Notes: generated by a model from the letters alone, not told the origin. DNA of 64,000 nt from Paludibacteraceae bacterium (GCA_017456885.1 JAFTIM010000007.1:62001-126000), one strand, 5' to 3'. Positions 25,723-34,684 are shown, counted from the stretch's first letter. Made by a program: numbers and translations.

Positions 25723-25749
25723 CTAGGCGATGATTCGTGATAATATATC

Positions 25750-25757
25750 TATTTTTG
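25750..25757 (+). promoter_or_regulatory. -7 element of metY
   Basis: TATTTTTG, 28 bp before the metY ATG. It lies inside the in-frame upstream extension of metY and so decides the start. Confidence 0.6.
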
Positions 25758-25784
25758 TACTCAAAATTCAATATAACAATAAAT

Positions 25785-27062
25785 ATGAAAAATAAAGAAA
25801 CTATTTGCGTGCAAAGCGGTTGGCAGCCTAAAAAAGGAGAGCCTCGTGTTTTACCCATTTATCAAAGTACTACGTTTAAGTACGATACGAGTGAACAGAT
25901 GGCTGATTTGTTCGATTTAAAGGCTTCGGGCTATTTTTATACCCGCTTGCAAAATCCTACTAACGATGCTGTAGCAGCAAAAATCACAGAGTTGGAGGGT
26001 GGTGTTGCGGGTATGCTTACTTCGTCGGGGCAGGCAGCTTCGTTTTATGCGATTTTTAATATTTGTGAAGCAGGTGATCATTTTGTGAGTGCTGCTTCTA
26101 TTTATGGAGGTACATACAACTTGTTTGCCGTGACGTTTAAAAAACTTGGCATTGATGTTACTTTTGTTGATGCCGATGCTTCGGAAGATGAAATCGCAAA
26201 AGCGTTTCGCCCGAATACGAAAGCCCTGTTTGGCGAGGTTATTGCCAATCCGGTGTTGAGTGTGCTCGACATCGAAAAGTTTGCTCGTGTAGCACATGCT
26301 CACGGAGTTCCGTTGATTGTAGATAATACGTTCCCAACACCAATCAATTGTCGTCCGATAGATTTTGGTGCCGATATTGTAACGCATTCCACTACGAAAT
26401 ACATGGATGGACATGCTACGAGTGTGGGCGGTTGTATTGTCGATAGCGGAAATTTTGAGTGGGAAGCTTATGCCGAACGTTTCAATGGGTTAACCCAACC
26501 CGACCCGTCTTATCATGGTTTGTCATATACAAAATCCTTTGGCAAAGGAGCTTATATTACAAAGGCTACGGTGCAATTGATGCGTGATTTGGGCGCTATA
26601 CAATCGCCTCAAAATGCATTTCTTTTGAATCTTGGGTTGGAAACATTGCATTTGCGTGTGCCTCGGCATTGCGAAAATGCTTTGCGTGTAGCGGAGTATC
26701 TCGAAAAAAATCCGCAGGTGGCTTGGGTCAATTATAGTGGATTGAAGTCGAGTCGTTACTACGAATTGGCACAAAAGCAATTTACTGCTGGACAGTCGTG
26801 TGGGGTAGTAACCTTTGGATTGAAAGGTGGTCGCGATGTGGCTATACGATTTATGGACAATTTAAAATTAGCAGCTATTGTAACGCATGTGGCTGATGCT
26901 CGTACTTGTGTATTGCATCCTGCAAGTCATACACATCGCCAACTCTCCGATGAACAACTGCTCGAAGCTGGTGTTCAGCCCGATTTGATACGCTTTTCGG
27001 TAGGGCTTGAAAATGCTGATGACATTATAGCAGATATTGAGCAGGCTCTGAAAGTTAAATAA
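25785..27062 (+). CDS. metY: O-acetylhomoserine sulfhydrylase
   Basis: 425 residues from the ATG at 25785; the 16-residue in-frame extension lies over the promoter. A PLP enzyme making homocysteine from O-acetylhomoserine and sulfide. It has SGYFYTRLQNPTNDAVAAKI near the N-terminus, SSGQAASFYAIFN, IVDNTFPTP, and the PLP lysine in THSTTKYMDGH (about 205). TRTCVLHPASHTHRQLS and RFSVGLENADDII close the protein. The pattern fits OAH sulfhydrylase better than cystathionine gamma-synthase. Monocistronic. Confidence 0.93.
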   Translation: MKNKETICVQSGWQPKKGEPRVLPIYQSTTFKYDTSEQMADLFDLKASGYFYTRLQNPTNDAVAAKITELEGGVAGMLTSSGQAASFYAIFNICEAGDHFVSAASIYGGTYNLFAVTFKKLGIDVTFVDADASEDEIAKAFRPNTKALFGEVIANPVLSVLDIEKFARVAHAHGVPLIVDNTFPTPINCRPIDFGADIVTHSTTKYMDGHATSVGGCIVDSGNFEWEAYAERFNGLTQPDPSYHGLSYTKSFGKGAYITKATVQLMRDLGAIQSPQNAFLLNLGLETLHLRVPRHCENALRVAEYLEKNPQVAWVNYSGLKSSRYYELAQKQFTAGQSCGVVTFGLKGGRDVAIRFMDNLKLAAIVTHVADARTCVLHPASHTHRQLSDEQLLEAGVQPDLIRFSVGLENADDIIADIEQALKVK

Positions 27063-27090
27063 GATTTAGTTTCTGTAATCTTATAAAAGG

Positions 27091-27126
27091 CAAACAGCGT
27101 TTCATCAATTGATGAAACGCTGTTTG
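27091..27126. terminator. Bidirectional terminator, metY / OmpH-like gene
   Basis: A 36-bp perfect inverted repeat centred on AATT; T-tracts on both sides are weak. It separates two convergent genes. Confidence 0.7.
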
Positions 27127-27152
27127 TTGAAAACAAATGAAGTGTGAGAAAA

Positions 27153-27740
27153 TTATTTTTCTTTATTATTTAGCAATTCAAGTATGCTGTTCGATATATC
27201 GTATCCGTCAACCGAAAACAAAACATTTTCTTGCATAGCACTTGTGGTAAGAATCAGATGATAACGCCCGTCGCTATTGAATGTTCTGATAGCGTTGTTG
27301 ATGTCTTCACGCAATTGGGCATTTATCTTTTGAGTTTCGTCCATCAATTCTTGTGTAAGTTTTTGCTCCAACGCTTGTAAGTCGCTCTCTTTCTTTTGCA
27401 AACGTTGAGCTTCCTGCTCTGCGCGTTCACGACTTAAGAATGCGTTGTTTTCAAGTTTGCGGTTAAATTCTGCAACTTCAGCTTGCCATTTTTGAGCCTT
27501 TTCGTTAATGTTCAAACGAACTTCTTCCTGTTTTTTTATCAATTGTTCGTTAGCCTCTTTTGCTACGGTATAATTGGACAAAATGGTGTCTAAATTGACA
27601 AAAGCGATAGGAAGTTTGCTCTCGGGTGTCGTACATTCGGGTACGGCTAAAACCTCGTTTTGTACTGTTTGTTTTTTGTCGCATGCTGCAAAAAGTATTG
27701 CCAGCAATAATGTCGTCGAAAATAGTGTAATTTTTCTCAT
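27153..27740 (-). CDS. OmpH/Skp-family coiled-coil lipoprotein
   Basis: 195 residues. Lipobox LLAILFAAC (Cys20), then IAFVNLDTILSNYTVAKEA, the usual start of the OmpH/Skp fold, and a long charged coiled coil (about 65-145). The globular end (GRYHLILTTSAMQENVLFSVDGYDIS) is typical. Skp-type proteins are periplasmic chaperones for outer-membrane proteins; a lipid-anchored form is common in Bacteroidetes. It follows the small membrane gene on the same strand by 24 bp. Confidence 0.85.
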   Translation of the reverse strand: MRKITLFSTTLLLAILFAACDKKQTVQNEVLAVPECTTPESKLPIAFVNLDTILSNYTVAKEANEQLIKKQEEVRLNINEKAQKWQAEVAEFNRKLENNAFLSRERAEQEAQRLQKKESDLQALEQKLTQELMDETQKINAQLREDINNAIRTFNSDGRYHLILTTSAMQENVLFSVDGYDISNSILELLNNKEK

Positions 27741-27764
27741 TATAATATTGATTATTGTTAGTTA

Positions 27765-27950
27765 TTATTGTTTCTTTTGAGCTTCTCTATCCTGCGAAGC
27801 ATAACATCCGATACCTCGATCACGCATAGCCTTATTGCTTCCGATATGAATGTTAGGAAATCCTTTTTTCGTAAAAAAAATACGAATGCCGAGCAGAATT
27901 ACTGCAACACCGACAATAAAAGTAATTATCAAAAATTGTTCTAACATCAT
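27765..27950 (-). CDS. Small conserved membrane protein, unknown function
   Basis: 61 residues: one membrane helix (about 6-26), then a polar tail KGFPNIHIGSNKAMRDRGIGCYASQDREAQ that I recall as conserved in Bacteroidales hypotheticals of similar size. It probably points its tail into the cytosol. A second ATG one codon later is equally possible. It lies between the OmpH-like gene and the divIC cluster, same strand. Confidence 0.65.
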   Translation of the reverse strand: MMLEQFLIITFIVGVAVILLGIRIFFTKKGFPNIHIGSNKAMRDRGIGCYASQDREAQKKQ

Positions 27951-28018
27951 ATCGTTTAAAGATTTGCAAATGTAGTATATTTTATGAAAGAGAAATGTTT
28001 ATAAAACTTAAAAAAAAA

Positions 28019-28345
28019 CTATTTGTTTTCGTTTGGATATCTGAAACTTACGATTAAATCAATGATGACGGCTATGAGTAACGTTAGTATCCAACCCGAG
28101 AGTTGCATATACATCAGCACACAAGAAATAACAAAAAGCACGGTGCTGAACGCTTCCATGGCATTGAGTCTTTTTATTCGATAGTTGCCCGACGTAAGCG
28201 TACAAATGCGGTAAATACACAACAAAACAACACCGGAAGTAAAAACATAGAATGCATACATTCTCTCGGCAAGGCAGGCAACCGCTCCGAAAATAATGGC
28301 AAGGTAACCGATGAAAAATACAGATGTAATTAAAAGTTTTTTCAT
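28019..28345 (-). CDS. Four-helix membrane protein overlapping divIC
   Basis: 108 residues with four predicted membrane helices (about 5-27, 30-50, 63-83, 85-102) and almost no soluble part. I do not recognise a named family. Its ATG overlaps the divIC stop by 4 bp (ATGA type), so the two are translationally coupled and may work at the same place in the envelope. Confidence 0.7.
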   Translation of the reverse strand: MKKLLITSVFFIGYLAIIFGAVACLAERMYAFYVFTSGVVLLCIYRICTLTSGNYRIKRLNAMEAFSTVLFVISCVLMYMQLSGWILTLLIAVIIDLIVSFRYPNENK

Positions 28346-28653
28346 TCTTCGTCAATAATAAAAATATCTTCGTTCTCTTTTTTCATTAGAAATTGCTCAC
28401 GGGCGAACTTCTCAAGGTTGCGGTCGTCGGATTGCAACTCGTGAATGCGCTGTTTGTCGTTTTCAATAAGGTCGTTGTAATACTCTATCTCTTTTTCGAG
28501 TTGATGTATTTTTTGAGTGTTCTTCACTCTGTCGATGATATTGAACGTGTCAAAAAACAACATATAAACAAAAAACGCCAATAAAATAATCAGGCTGATA
28601 AGTACTTTCTTGTTTTTTATTTTCGAAAAAAGATGATTTAGAGCGTTTTGCAT
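28342..28653 (-). CDS. Septum formation initiator family protein (FtsB/DivIC-like)
   Basis: 103 residues from the ATG at 28653 (MQNALNHLF); an 8-residue extension is less likely. One membrane helix (about 17-36), then a coiled coil (RVKNTQKIHQLEKEIEYYNDLIENDKQRIHEL) and the short FAREQFLMKKENEDIFII motif of FtsB/DivIC proteins. It would join the FtsQ-FtsL divisome subcomplex. It is divergent from dnaX. Confidence 0.88.
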   Translation of the reverse strand: MQNALNHLFSKIKNKKVLISLIILLAFFVYMLFFDTFNIIDRVKNTQKIHQLEKEIEYYNDLIENDKQRIHELQSDDRNLEKFAREQFLMKKENEDIFIIDEE

Positions 28654-28731
28654 ATCAATCTGAATAAAATCATACAAAGATAATCCTTTTTTGTGAAATT
28701 GGCATGTGGGAAAAAATCAGTGATTTTGTTG

Positions 28732-28739
28732 TATCTTTG
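28732..28739 (+). promoter_or_regulatory. -7 element of dnaX
   Basis: TATCTTTG, 13 bp before the first plausible ATG (28752). It lies inside the in-frame upstream extension and rules that start out. Confidence 0.6.
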
Positions 28740-28751
28740 CAGATTAAACAA

Positions 28752-30482
28752 ATGCTTATGGAAAATTATATTGTTTCGGCACGAAAATATCGCCCTGCAA
28801 CGTTTCGATCGGTTGTGGGGCAATCGGTGTTGACTACCACTTTGAAAAATGCCATTGCTACAAATCATTTGGCACATGCTTATTTGTTTTGTGGTCCGCG
28901 GGGAGTGGGTAAAACCACTTGTGCACGAATTTTTGCCAAAACAATCAATTGCTTCCATCCTACCGAGTCGGGTGAAGCGTGCAACGAATGCGATTCGTGT
29001 CGAGGTTTTAACGAACAACGCTCGTTTAATATTCATGAATTGGATGCGGCATCGAACAATTCGGTGGAGGAAATTCGCAGTTTGATAGAAAAAGTACGTA
29101 TTCCGCCGCAAGTGGGGCGTTACAGCGTGTACATTATTGACGAGGTTCACATGCTTTCGTCGGCAGCGTTCAATGCTTTTTTGAAGACGTTGGAAGAGCC
29201 GCCCGCTCATGCCATTTTTATATTGGCAACAACGGAGAAACATCGTGTGATTCCGACTATTCTCTCGCGTTGTCAGATTTACGATTTTAATCGTATTACC
29301 GTGCCCGATATGGTGGAACATTTGCAGTATGTGGCACAGCAAGAGGGCATCAATGCCGAAGCGGAAGCATTGGGAGTGATTGCCCAAAAAGCCGATGGAG
29401 GAATGCGCGATGCCTTATCGATATTCGACCAAGTGGTAAGTTTTTGCGGTACGACAATTACCTATCAAGCCGTTGTCAATAACTTAAATGTACTCGACTA
29501 TGAATATTATTTCAAGTTGATAACGTTGTTTCTGAAAAATGATGTGGCAAACTCGTTACTTGTGTTTGACGAAATACTGAATAAAGGATTTGACGCACAG
29601 AATTTTGTACAAGGATTGGCTATGCATTTCCGTAATTTGCTCACGGCAACCGACGATTGTACGGTACGTCTGATGGAAGTATCTTCGGAAGTGCAAAAAC
29701 GCTATGTTGAGCAATCGAAGTTGGCACAAGTGAGATTCCTTTATCAAGGATTGCTTTTGGTGAACGAATGCGATTTGAATTTCAAGCAAAGTAAAAATAA
29801 ACGTTTGCTTGTGGAGATTCTTTTGATGCGCCTTTGCCAACTGACCAAACAAGAAAAACCGATAGACGAAAAAAAAAACGTTGAACTCGCTCCTGTCGAA
29901 GCCGTAGTTGGGAAAAACGCCGTCGGTGAGCAACGTCCTTCATCGGCAACACGTCAAGCGGAGCCGGTCAATGAAGCAACAAAAAAACAGCCGATAGTCG
30001 CTCAACCTTTTGCTACGGGAACAGTTTCAATATCGGGACCATCTGTTGCCAATACGAAACAAACGACGCCATCTGCGACGGAACCGAAAGAAGTAGTGCC
30101 GTTGCAGAATGGGCAGCGGAATACCTCGTTTAGCGATGAACAATTTCAAAAATGTTGGATAACTTTTGCTACTTCGGTCGAAAAAAATGCAAAGCTAACA
30201 AATACGTTGATGAATTTTGTGCCTCAACGTATATCGGAAACGCATTTCAAATTGCAGCTGGCAAATCCGGGACAACAAAAGGATGTACGGGAAATTTTGC
30301 CTGCAATTAAACAATTTATGGCAGAAAAGTTAAACAACGACTTTCTGGAGTTTGATATTGTTGTTTCTGATGAAATTTCTGAAAATGTTGCATTTACGCC
30401 TGAAGATAGGTGGAATCTGATGTGTAAAAATAATGCTTCGTTGAAAGATTTAAAACAGAACCTTTCGTTAGAAATTATGTAA
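28752..30482 (+). CDS. dnaX: DNA polymerase III subunit gamma/tau
   Basis: 576 residues from the ATG at 28752; a second ATG at 28758 (MENYIVSARKYRP) matches homologues equally well. This clamp-loader ATPase has Walker A GPRGVGKTT (about 46-54), a four-Cys zinc site (Cys64, then CNECDSC), DEVHMLS, and sensor 1 ATTEKHRVIPTILSRC. A Pro/Gln/Thr-rich linker (about 380-460) and a tau-like C-terminal domain follow. I see no strong slippage site for a separate gamma form. The MATE gene starts 2 bp after its stop. Confidence 0.95.
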   Translation: MLMENYIVSARKYRPATFRSVVGQSVLTTTLKNAIATNHLAHAYLFCGPRGVGKTTCARIFAKTINCFHPTESGEACNECDSCRGFNEQRSFNIHELDAASNNSVEEIRSLIEKVRIPPQVGRYSVYIIDEVHMLSSAAFNAFLKTLEEPPAHAIFILATTEKHRVIPTILSRCQIYDFNRITVPDMVEHLQYVAQQEGINAEAEALGVIAQKADGGMRDALSIFDQVVSFCGTTITYQAVVNNLNVLDYEYYFKLITLFLKNDVANSLLVFDEILNKGFDAQNFVQGLAMHFRNLLTATDDCTVRLMEVSSEVQKRYVEQSKLAQVRFLYQGLLLVNECDLNFKQSKNKRLLVEILLMRLCQLTKQEKPIDEKKNVELAPVEAVVGKNAVGEQRPSSATRQAEPVNEATKKQPIVAQPFATGTVSISGPSVANTKQTTPSATEPKEVVPLQNGQRNTSFSDEQFQKCWITFATSVEKNAKLTNTLMNFVPQRISETHFKLQLANPGQQKDVREILPAIKQFMAEKLNNDFLEFDIVVSDEISENVAFTPEDRWNLMCKNNASLKDLKQNLSLEIM

Positions 30483-30484
30483 AA

Positions 30485-31819
30485 ATGGCTGACCTTCATG
30501 CTTTAGGTACGGCAAACGTTCGAAAATTGTTGTGGGAGTATTCGCTTCCTGCCATAGTGGCGATGTTGGCTTCGTCCCTCTACAATATTGTCGATAGCAT
30601 TTTTATCGGACACGGAGTGGGGGCTCTTGCTATATCGGGATTGGCTATCACTTTTCCCCTGATGAATTTGTCGGCTGCTTTTGGCTCTTTGATTGGTGCT
30701 GGAGGCGCCACCTTGCTTTCTATAAAAATGGGACAGCACGATGTAGAGAGTGCCGAGCGTGTTTTAGGTAATATTGTTTCCCTCAATTTGCTGCTTGGTA
30801 CGCTGTTTATGCTGTTCGGATTACTTTTTTTAGAACCGATTTTGTTGTTCTTCGGTGCAAGTTCCGAAACGCTTCCTTATGCCTACGATTACATGTTTGT
30901 GTTGCTGATAGGTAATCTCGTAACACATTTGTATTTGGGTTTGAATAGTGCTATGCGATCAACGGGAGCGCCTCGAAAGGCGATGCTGACAACACTGATG
31001 ACCGTATTTATAAATTGCGTGCTTGACCCCTTGTTTATTTTTGTGTTTGATTGGGGAATCCGTGGTGCTGCTCTTGCAACGGTTGTGGCTCAACTTGCGG
31101 CATTGATTTATACATTGGTGCATTTTCTGAATCCTCGACAAGAGTTGCATTTCAAGCGTGATATATTTACTTTGCGTCGCCGAGTGGCCGTAAGTATTTT
31201 TTCTATTGGAATGGCACCTTTTGTATTGAATGCGTGTTCGTGTTTGGTTGTTGTTGTCATCAATCAATCGTTGCTCAAATACGGCAGCGATTTGGCAGTA
31301 GGTGCTTATGGCATAGTTAATCGGATAATGATGTTATTCGGAATGCTGGTGTTGGGTTTCAATCAAGGAATGCAACCGATAGCAGGTTACAACTATGGAG
31401 CCTTGAAAATGGATAGAGTGAAATCTGTTTTAAAGCAAACCATACTTTATGCTTCGCTGGTGATGACTACGGGATTCCTTGTCGTGGAGTTGTTCCCCGA
31501 ACTTGTGGCAAGAATGTTCACTACCGATGCCGAACTTTTAAGCATTTCGGAGACGGGGTTGCGTATCGTTTTTGCAATGGCTCCTGTGGTAGGTTTTCAG
31601 ATGGTGGTATCAAATTTCTTTCAATCCATAGGACACGCATCGAAAGCGGTATTCCTCTCTTCGACAAGACAACTTTTGTTTTTGGTCCCGCTTTTGGTAA
31701 TATTGCCACATTTTTTCGGTGTAATAGGTGTTTGGCTCAGTTTGCCGATTTCTGATGTGTTGTCGTCGGCATTGGCAGCCGTGGTGTTATTTAGAGATAA
31801 AATGTTTAATTCAAAATAG
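30485..31819 (+). CDS. MATE-family efflux transporter
   Basis: 444 residues, about 12 membrane helices. The N-terminus LLWEYSLPAIVAMLASSLYNIVDSIFIGHGVGALAISGLAI is the MATE signature; a second half repeats it (VFLNACSCLVVVVINQSLL..., GFNQGMQPIAGYNYGALK). It would export cationic drugs or metabolites with Na+ or H+ antiport. Co-transcribed with dnaX (2-bp gap) and the kinase-like gene downstream (3-bp gap). Confidence 0.93.
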   Translation: MADLHALGTANVRKLLWEYSLPAIVAMLASSLYNIVDSIFIGHGVGALAISGLAITFPLMNLSAAFGSLIGAGGATLLSIKMGQHDVESAERVLGNIVSLNLLLGTLFMLFGLLFLEPILLFFGASSETLPYAYDYMFVLLIGNLVTHLYLGLNSAMRSTGAPRKAMLTTLMTVFINCVLDPLFIFVFDWGIRGAALATVVAQLAALIYTLVHFLNPRQELHFKRDIFTLRRRVAVSIFSIGMAPFVLNACSCLVVVVINQSLLKYGSDLAVGAYGIVNRIMMLFGMLVLGFNQGMQPIAGYNYGALKMDRVKSVLKQTILYASLVMTTGFLVVELFPELVARMFTTDAELLSISETGLRIVFAMAPVVGFQMVVSNFFQSIGHASKAVFLSSTRQLLFLVPLLVILPHFFGVIGVWLSLPISDVLSSALAAVVLFRDKMFNSK

Positions 31820-31822
31820 CGT

Positions 31823-32443
31823 ATGGACTCCAAACATGTAATTATCAGTATCGGACGTGAATTTGGTAGCGGAGGTCGAGCCGTCGGTAAAAAACTTGCC
31901 GATAGACTTGGTATTGATTATTATGACAAAGAGTTGATGACCTTGGCAGCCAAAGAATCGGGGTTTGCTCAAGAAATATTTGAACGTGCCGATGAAAAAC
32001 ATCCCTCTTTTGCAGGCGTCATGCAATGGTTGAATGAGGTGTTTACAAGTGCCGTATGTGCGGATAATTATATGTCAAACGATGCCATTTTTAAGATGCA
32101 GTCGGAGGTGATTCTACGTTTGGCACATCGCAATTCGTGTGTGATAGTAGGCAGGTGCTCCGATTATATTTTGCGTAACGAGCCTTTTTGCTTGAGTGTG
32201 TTTTTGCATGCTTCGATGACAGACCGTATAGTACGGGTGGCTCAACGGATGAATGTGTCGGAAGAAAAGGCATGTGCGTTGATAGAAACGAAAGACAAGC
32301 ATCGTGCCGAGTATTATAATTTTTATTCAAGCAAGACGTGGGGCAAAGCATCAAGTTATGACCTTTGTTTGAATGTCTCCCTGCTTGGCGAAGATGGTGT
32401 TGTGAGTTTGATAGAGTCAGTTGTCAGAGAACGCTTTGGATAA
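31823..32443 (+). CDS. Cytidylate-kinase-like protein
   Basis: 206 residues. The P-loop is IGREFGSGGRAVGKKLADRLG (about 9-29, the GREFGSGGR form of cytidylate-kinase-like proteins), followed by YYDKELM and, later, SCVIVGRCSDYIL and an arginine-rich lid (RVAQRMNVSEEKACALI). It is related to Cmk but distinct from the housekeeping enzyme; substrate unproven. It ends directly at the stop of the opposing tdk gene. Confidence 0.82.
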   Translation: MDSKHVIISIGREFGSGGRAVGKKLADRLGIDYYDKELMTLAAKESGFAQEIFERADEKHPSFAGVMQWLNEVFTSAVCADNYMSNDAIFKMQSEVILRLAHRNSCVIVGRCSDYILRNEPFCLSVFLHASMTDRIVRVAQRMNVSEEKACALIETKDKHRAEYYNFYSSKTWGKASSYDLCLNVSLLGEDGVVSLIESVVRERFG

Positions 32444-33019
32444 TTAGCGTATTTTACTGAAACAATGTCGGCAGATAGGTTCGTATTCGTTTTTCTCTCC
32501 TAATAAAACCTGCTTTTCGCCTGCAACCAATCGATGCGAAACGTAGGCAGGTGCACCGCATTGCACACAAATGGCATGCACCTTTTGCACGTCGTCGGCA
32601 ATCGCCATCAGAGCAGGCATCGGCCCAAAAGGAACGCCTTTGAAATCCATATCCAACCCTGCTACTATTACTCTGAATCCTTGGTTTGCAAGTGTGTTGC
32701 ATACATCAATAATGCCTTCGTCGAAAAATTGCGCTTCGTCAATGCCGATTACATCAACATCCCCCGTCATCAGCAATATATTTTGCGAAGAACTGACAGG
32801 TGTAGAGGCAATACTATTGGCATCGTGCGATACGACTTCCGTATCTGAATAACGAGTGTCGATAGCGGGTTTGAAAATCTCAACGCGCTGTTTTGCAATT
32901 TTTGCACGTTTTAGCCGTCTTATCAACTCTTCAGTTTTGCCTGAAAACATCGAACCGCATATTACCTCAATACTTCCTCTCCGCTCGTCGGAATGTACGT
33001 TTGATTCAAAGAAATTCAT
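32444..33019 (-). CDS. tdk: Thymidine kinase
   Basis: 191 residues. It phosphorylates thymidine for salvage. P-loop [14 protein letters not shown] (about 22-35), [11 protein letters not shown], lasso-loop region [13 protein letters not shown], and a structural zinc site formed by CVQCGAPA and CRHC. Length is normal. It is divergent from the 33128 gene, sharing a promoter palindrome. Confidence 0.95.
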   Translation of the reverse strand: MNFFESNVHSDERRGSIEVICGSMFSGKTEELIRRLKRAKIAKQRVEIFKPAIDTRYSDTEVVSHDANSIASTPVSSSQNILLMTGDVDVIGIDEAQFFDEGIIDVCNTLANQGFRVIVAGLDMDFKGVPFGPMPALMAIADDVQKVHAICVQCGAPAYVSHRLVAGEKQVLLGEKNEYEPICRHCFSKIR

Positions 33020-33072
33020 TGTGTTAAAGTGGTTTAGTGTGTTAAATCTGTTGCCAAAAACGTATTTTTAAC

Positions 33073-33088
33073 TACTTTTGCAAAAGTA
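33073..33088. promoter_or_regulatory. Back-to-back divergent -7 elements (palindrome)
   Basis: TACTTTTGCAAAAGTA contains one TAnnTTTG on each strand abutting at the centre. The plus copy serves the 33128 gene, the minus copy tdk. Both cannot be melted by two polymerases at once. Confidence 0.6.
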
Positions 33089-33127
33089 ATAAAAGCATTG
33101 TTAGAAACGTAAATAAAAGAATAGGAA

Positions 33128-33820
33128 ATGAATAAGGAATTGTTAATCGCACTGATGCAAAAAGATTTGTCGGAATTGAATGTAATGCTTGATGGCGTTG
33201 CCGAATGGGAGCATGTGCCGACTGCCATTTCGCGCTTGGCTCTTTCTAAAGCTGAAAATATTGTGGCTTCGTTGAAAGAATTGTCATCGGCATTGGCTCA
33301 ACAAAATAGAGAGAATGAGGAAAAACTTTCTGATGATACCCCGCTAATAAACAATTATTCCGACTCCGAACAGGCGTTTCCAGCTACAGAACCTGCTGTC
33401 CCCGACGATGAGCGACCTCGTGAAATGGTTGAGGAAATACTTCCTGAACCCGAAAATGATGAGGTGGTTTCGGAAAATAACGAAGAGCAGGAGAAAACTT
33501 CGGTTGCAACCGTTGCGGATATGGTTGATGTGCAGCCCTCGTTGAACGAAATGCAACAACGCGAAGTTTCGGTAGCCGACAGTGTAATGGATAAAAACAA
33601 GGTGACGGATTTGATACAATCAATAAGCCTTGGCGACAGATTCCGTTTCCAGCGGGAGTTGTTTTCAAATAACGGAGAAGAAATGATGCAGGTGTTTCAC
33701 GATTTGAATGCAATGAAATCACTTGACGAAGCACACACTTATTTGCAGAAAAATTTTCGATGGGATAAGGATAATGAGAGTGTGAAAGATTTTTATGCAT
33801 TGTTGAATAGAAAGTTCTAA
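33128..33820 (+). CDS. Conserved Bacteroidales protein, unknown function
   Basis: 230 residues in three parts: a helical N-terminus (1-60, KDLSELNVMLDGVAEWEHVP), a long acidic low-complexity linker (about 62-150, rich in Glu, Pro, Val, Ser), and a compact helical C-terminal domain (about 155-230, SISLGDRFRFQRELFSNNGEEMMQVFHDLNAM...FYALLNRKF) that I recall as shared by Bacteroidales hypotheticals. No signal peptide or membrane segment. It ends 4 bp before rsmI. Confidence 0.75.
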   Translation: MNKELLIALMQKDLSELNVMLDGVAEWEHVPTAISRLALSKAENIVASLKELSSALAQQNRENEEKLSDDTPLINNYSDSEQAFPATEPAVPDDERPREMVEEILPEPENDEVVSENNEEQEKTSVATVADMVDVQPSLNEMQQREVSVADSVMDKNKVTDLIQSISLGDRFRFQRELFSNNGEEMMQVFHDLNAMKSLDEAHTYLQKNFRWDKDNESVKDFYALLNRKF

Positions 33821-33824
33821 AAGA

Positions 33825-34502
33825 GTGGCAAAATTGTATTTGATACCGACTCCTGTCGGGAACCTGGAAGATATAACACTCAGGGCCTTGCGTCTTCTCA
33901 AAGAAGTTGATTTGGTGTTAGCAGAAGATACGCGAACAACCGGCTTCTTGTTTAAGCATTTCGATATAAAAACGCCAATGCTCTCTCACCATAAATTTAA
34001 TGAGCATAAAACGGTGGAAGTTCTTGCTGAGCGAATCGCTTCGGGTGAAGAAGTGGCTCTCGTTTCTGATGCGGGAACTCCCGGAATATCCGATCCCGGT
34101 TTTTTGTTGGTGCGTACTTGTGTCAATGCCGGTATTGAAGTGGAGTGTCTTCCCGGAGCGACAGCATTTGTTCCTGCTTTGATTGATTCAGGATTCCCCT
34201 GCGACAGATTCTGTTTTGAGGGATTTTTGCCCCAGAAAAAAGGTCGTCAAACAAGAATAAATGCGTTAAGAGAAGAAGAACGTACAATGATTTTTTACGA
34301 ATCGCCGTTTCGTTTGGTAAAAACATTGACACAATTTGCCGAAATATTTGGAGAGGAACGTTTGGCTTCTGTTTCACGAGAGATTTCAAAACTCCATGAA
34401 CAAACCGTTCGTGGAACGTTGACATATTTGATAACATTTTTTGAACAAACACCTCCAAAAGGGGAAATTGTGATTGTCTTGTCTGGTAATGGTAAAAAGT
34501 GA
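33825..34502 (+). CDS. rsmI: 16S rRNA (cytidine-1402-2'-O)-methyltransferase RsmI
   Basis: 225 residues. A tetrapyrrole-methylase-fold SAM enzyme that 2'-O-methylates C1402 in the ribosomal P site. It has YLIPTPVGNLEDITLRALRLL, LAEDTRTTGFLFKHF, VSDAGTPGISDPG, and FYESPFRLVKTL. The start is GTG at 33825, the only one giving the conserved N-terminus; it lies 4 bp after the preceding stop. Confidence 0.96.
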   Translation: MAKLYLIPTPVGNLEDITLRALRLLKEVDLVLAEDTRTTGFLFKHFDIKTPMLSHHKFNEHKTVEVLAERIASGEEVALVSDAGTPGISDPGFLLVRTCVNAGIEVECLPGATAFVPALIDSGFPCDRFCFEGFLPQKKGRQTRINALREEERTMIFYESPFRLVKTLTQFAEIFGEERLASVSREISKLHEQTVRGTLTYLITFFEQTPPKGEIVIVLSGNGKK

Positions 34503-34522
34503 AATAAAAAAGATGTTATTCT

Positions 34523-34554
34523 TTTGGGAGTTCGAATAAAAATATCTAATTTTG
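34523..34554 (+). promoter_or_regulatory. Promoter of the rplM operon
   Basis: -33 TTTG at 34523-34526, 20-bp spacer, -7 TAATTTTG at 34547-34554. Start predicted near 34560. Confidence 0.75.
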
Positions 34555-34559
34555 CAGTC

Positions 34560-34684
34560 CGAATATTATCCAAGGGATTTAGAACGTTCTGAATCAGTAG
34601 ATTGCTACTTTTAGATGAATTAGCCCGTTTAATAGTAGTTCTGTTGACAAAGAATTTTAAAGAAACAATTAAAAAAAGAATAAC
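34560..34684 (+). promoter_or_regulatory. Long 5' leader of rplM-rpsI, possible autoregulatory element
   Basis: About 125 untranslated bases precede rplM. They contain the palindrome AGAACGTTCT and a hairpin AGTAG-ATTG-CTACT followed by TTTT; a second AGTAG lies further down and could pair with the same CTACT, giving two exclusive folds. Ribosomal-protein leaders often bind their own product. The structure is by eye only. Confidence 0.4.

Noticed and set aside
28752..30482. Programmed frameshift in dnaX
   Set aside because: A-runs such as the one near 29870 exist, but no conserved slippery heptamer followed by a clear hairpin was found by eye.
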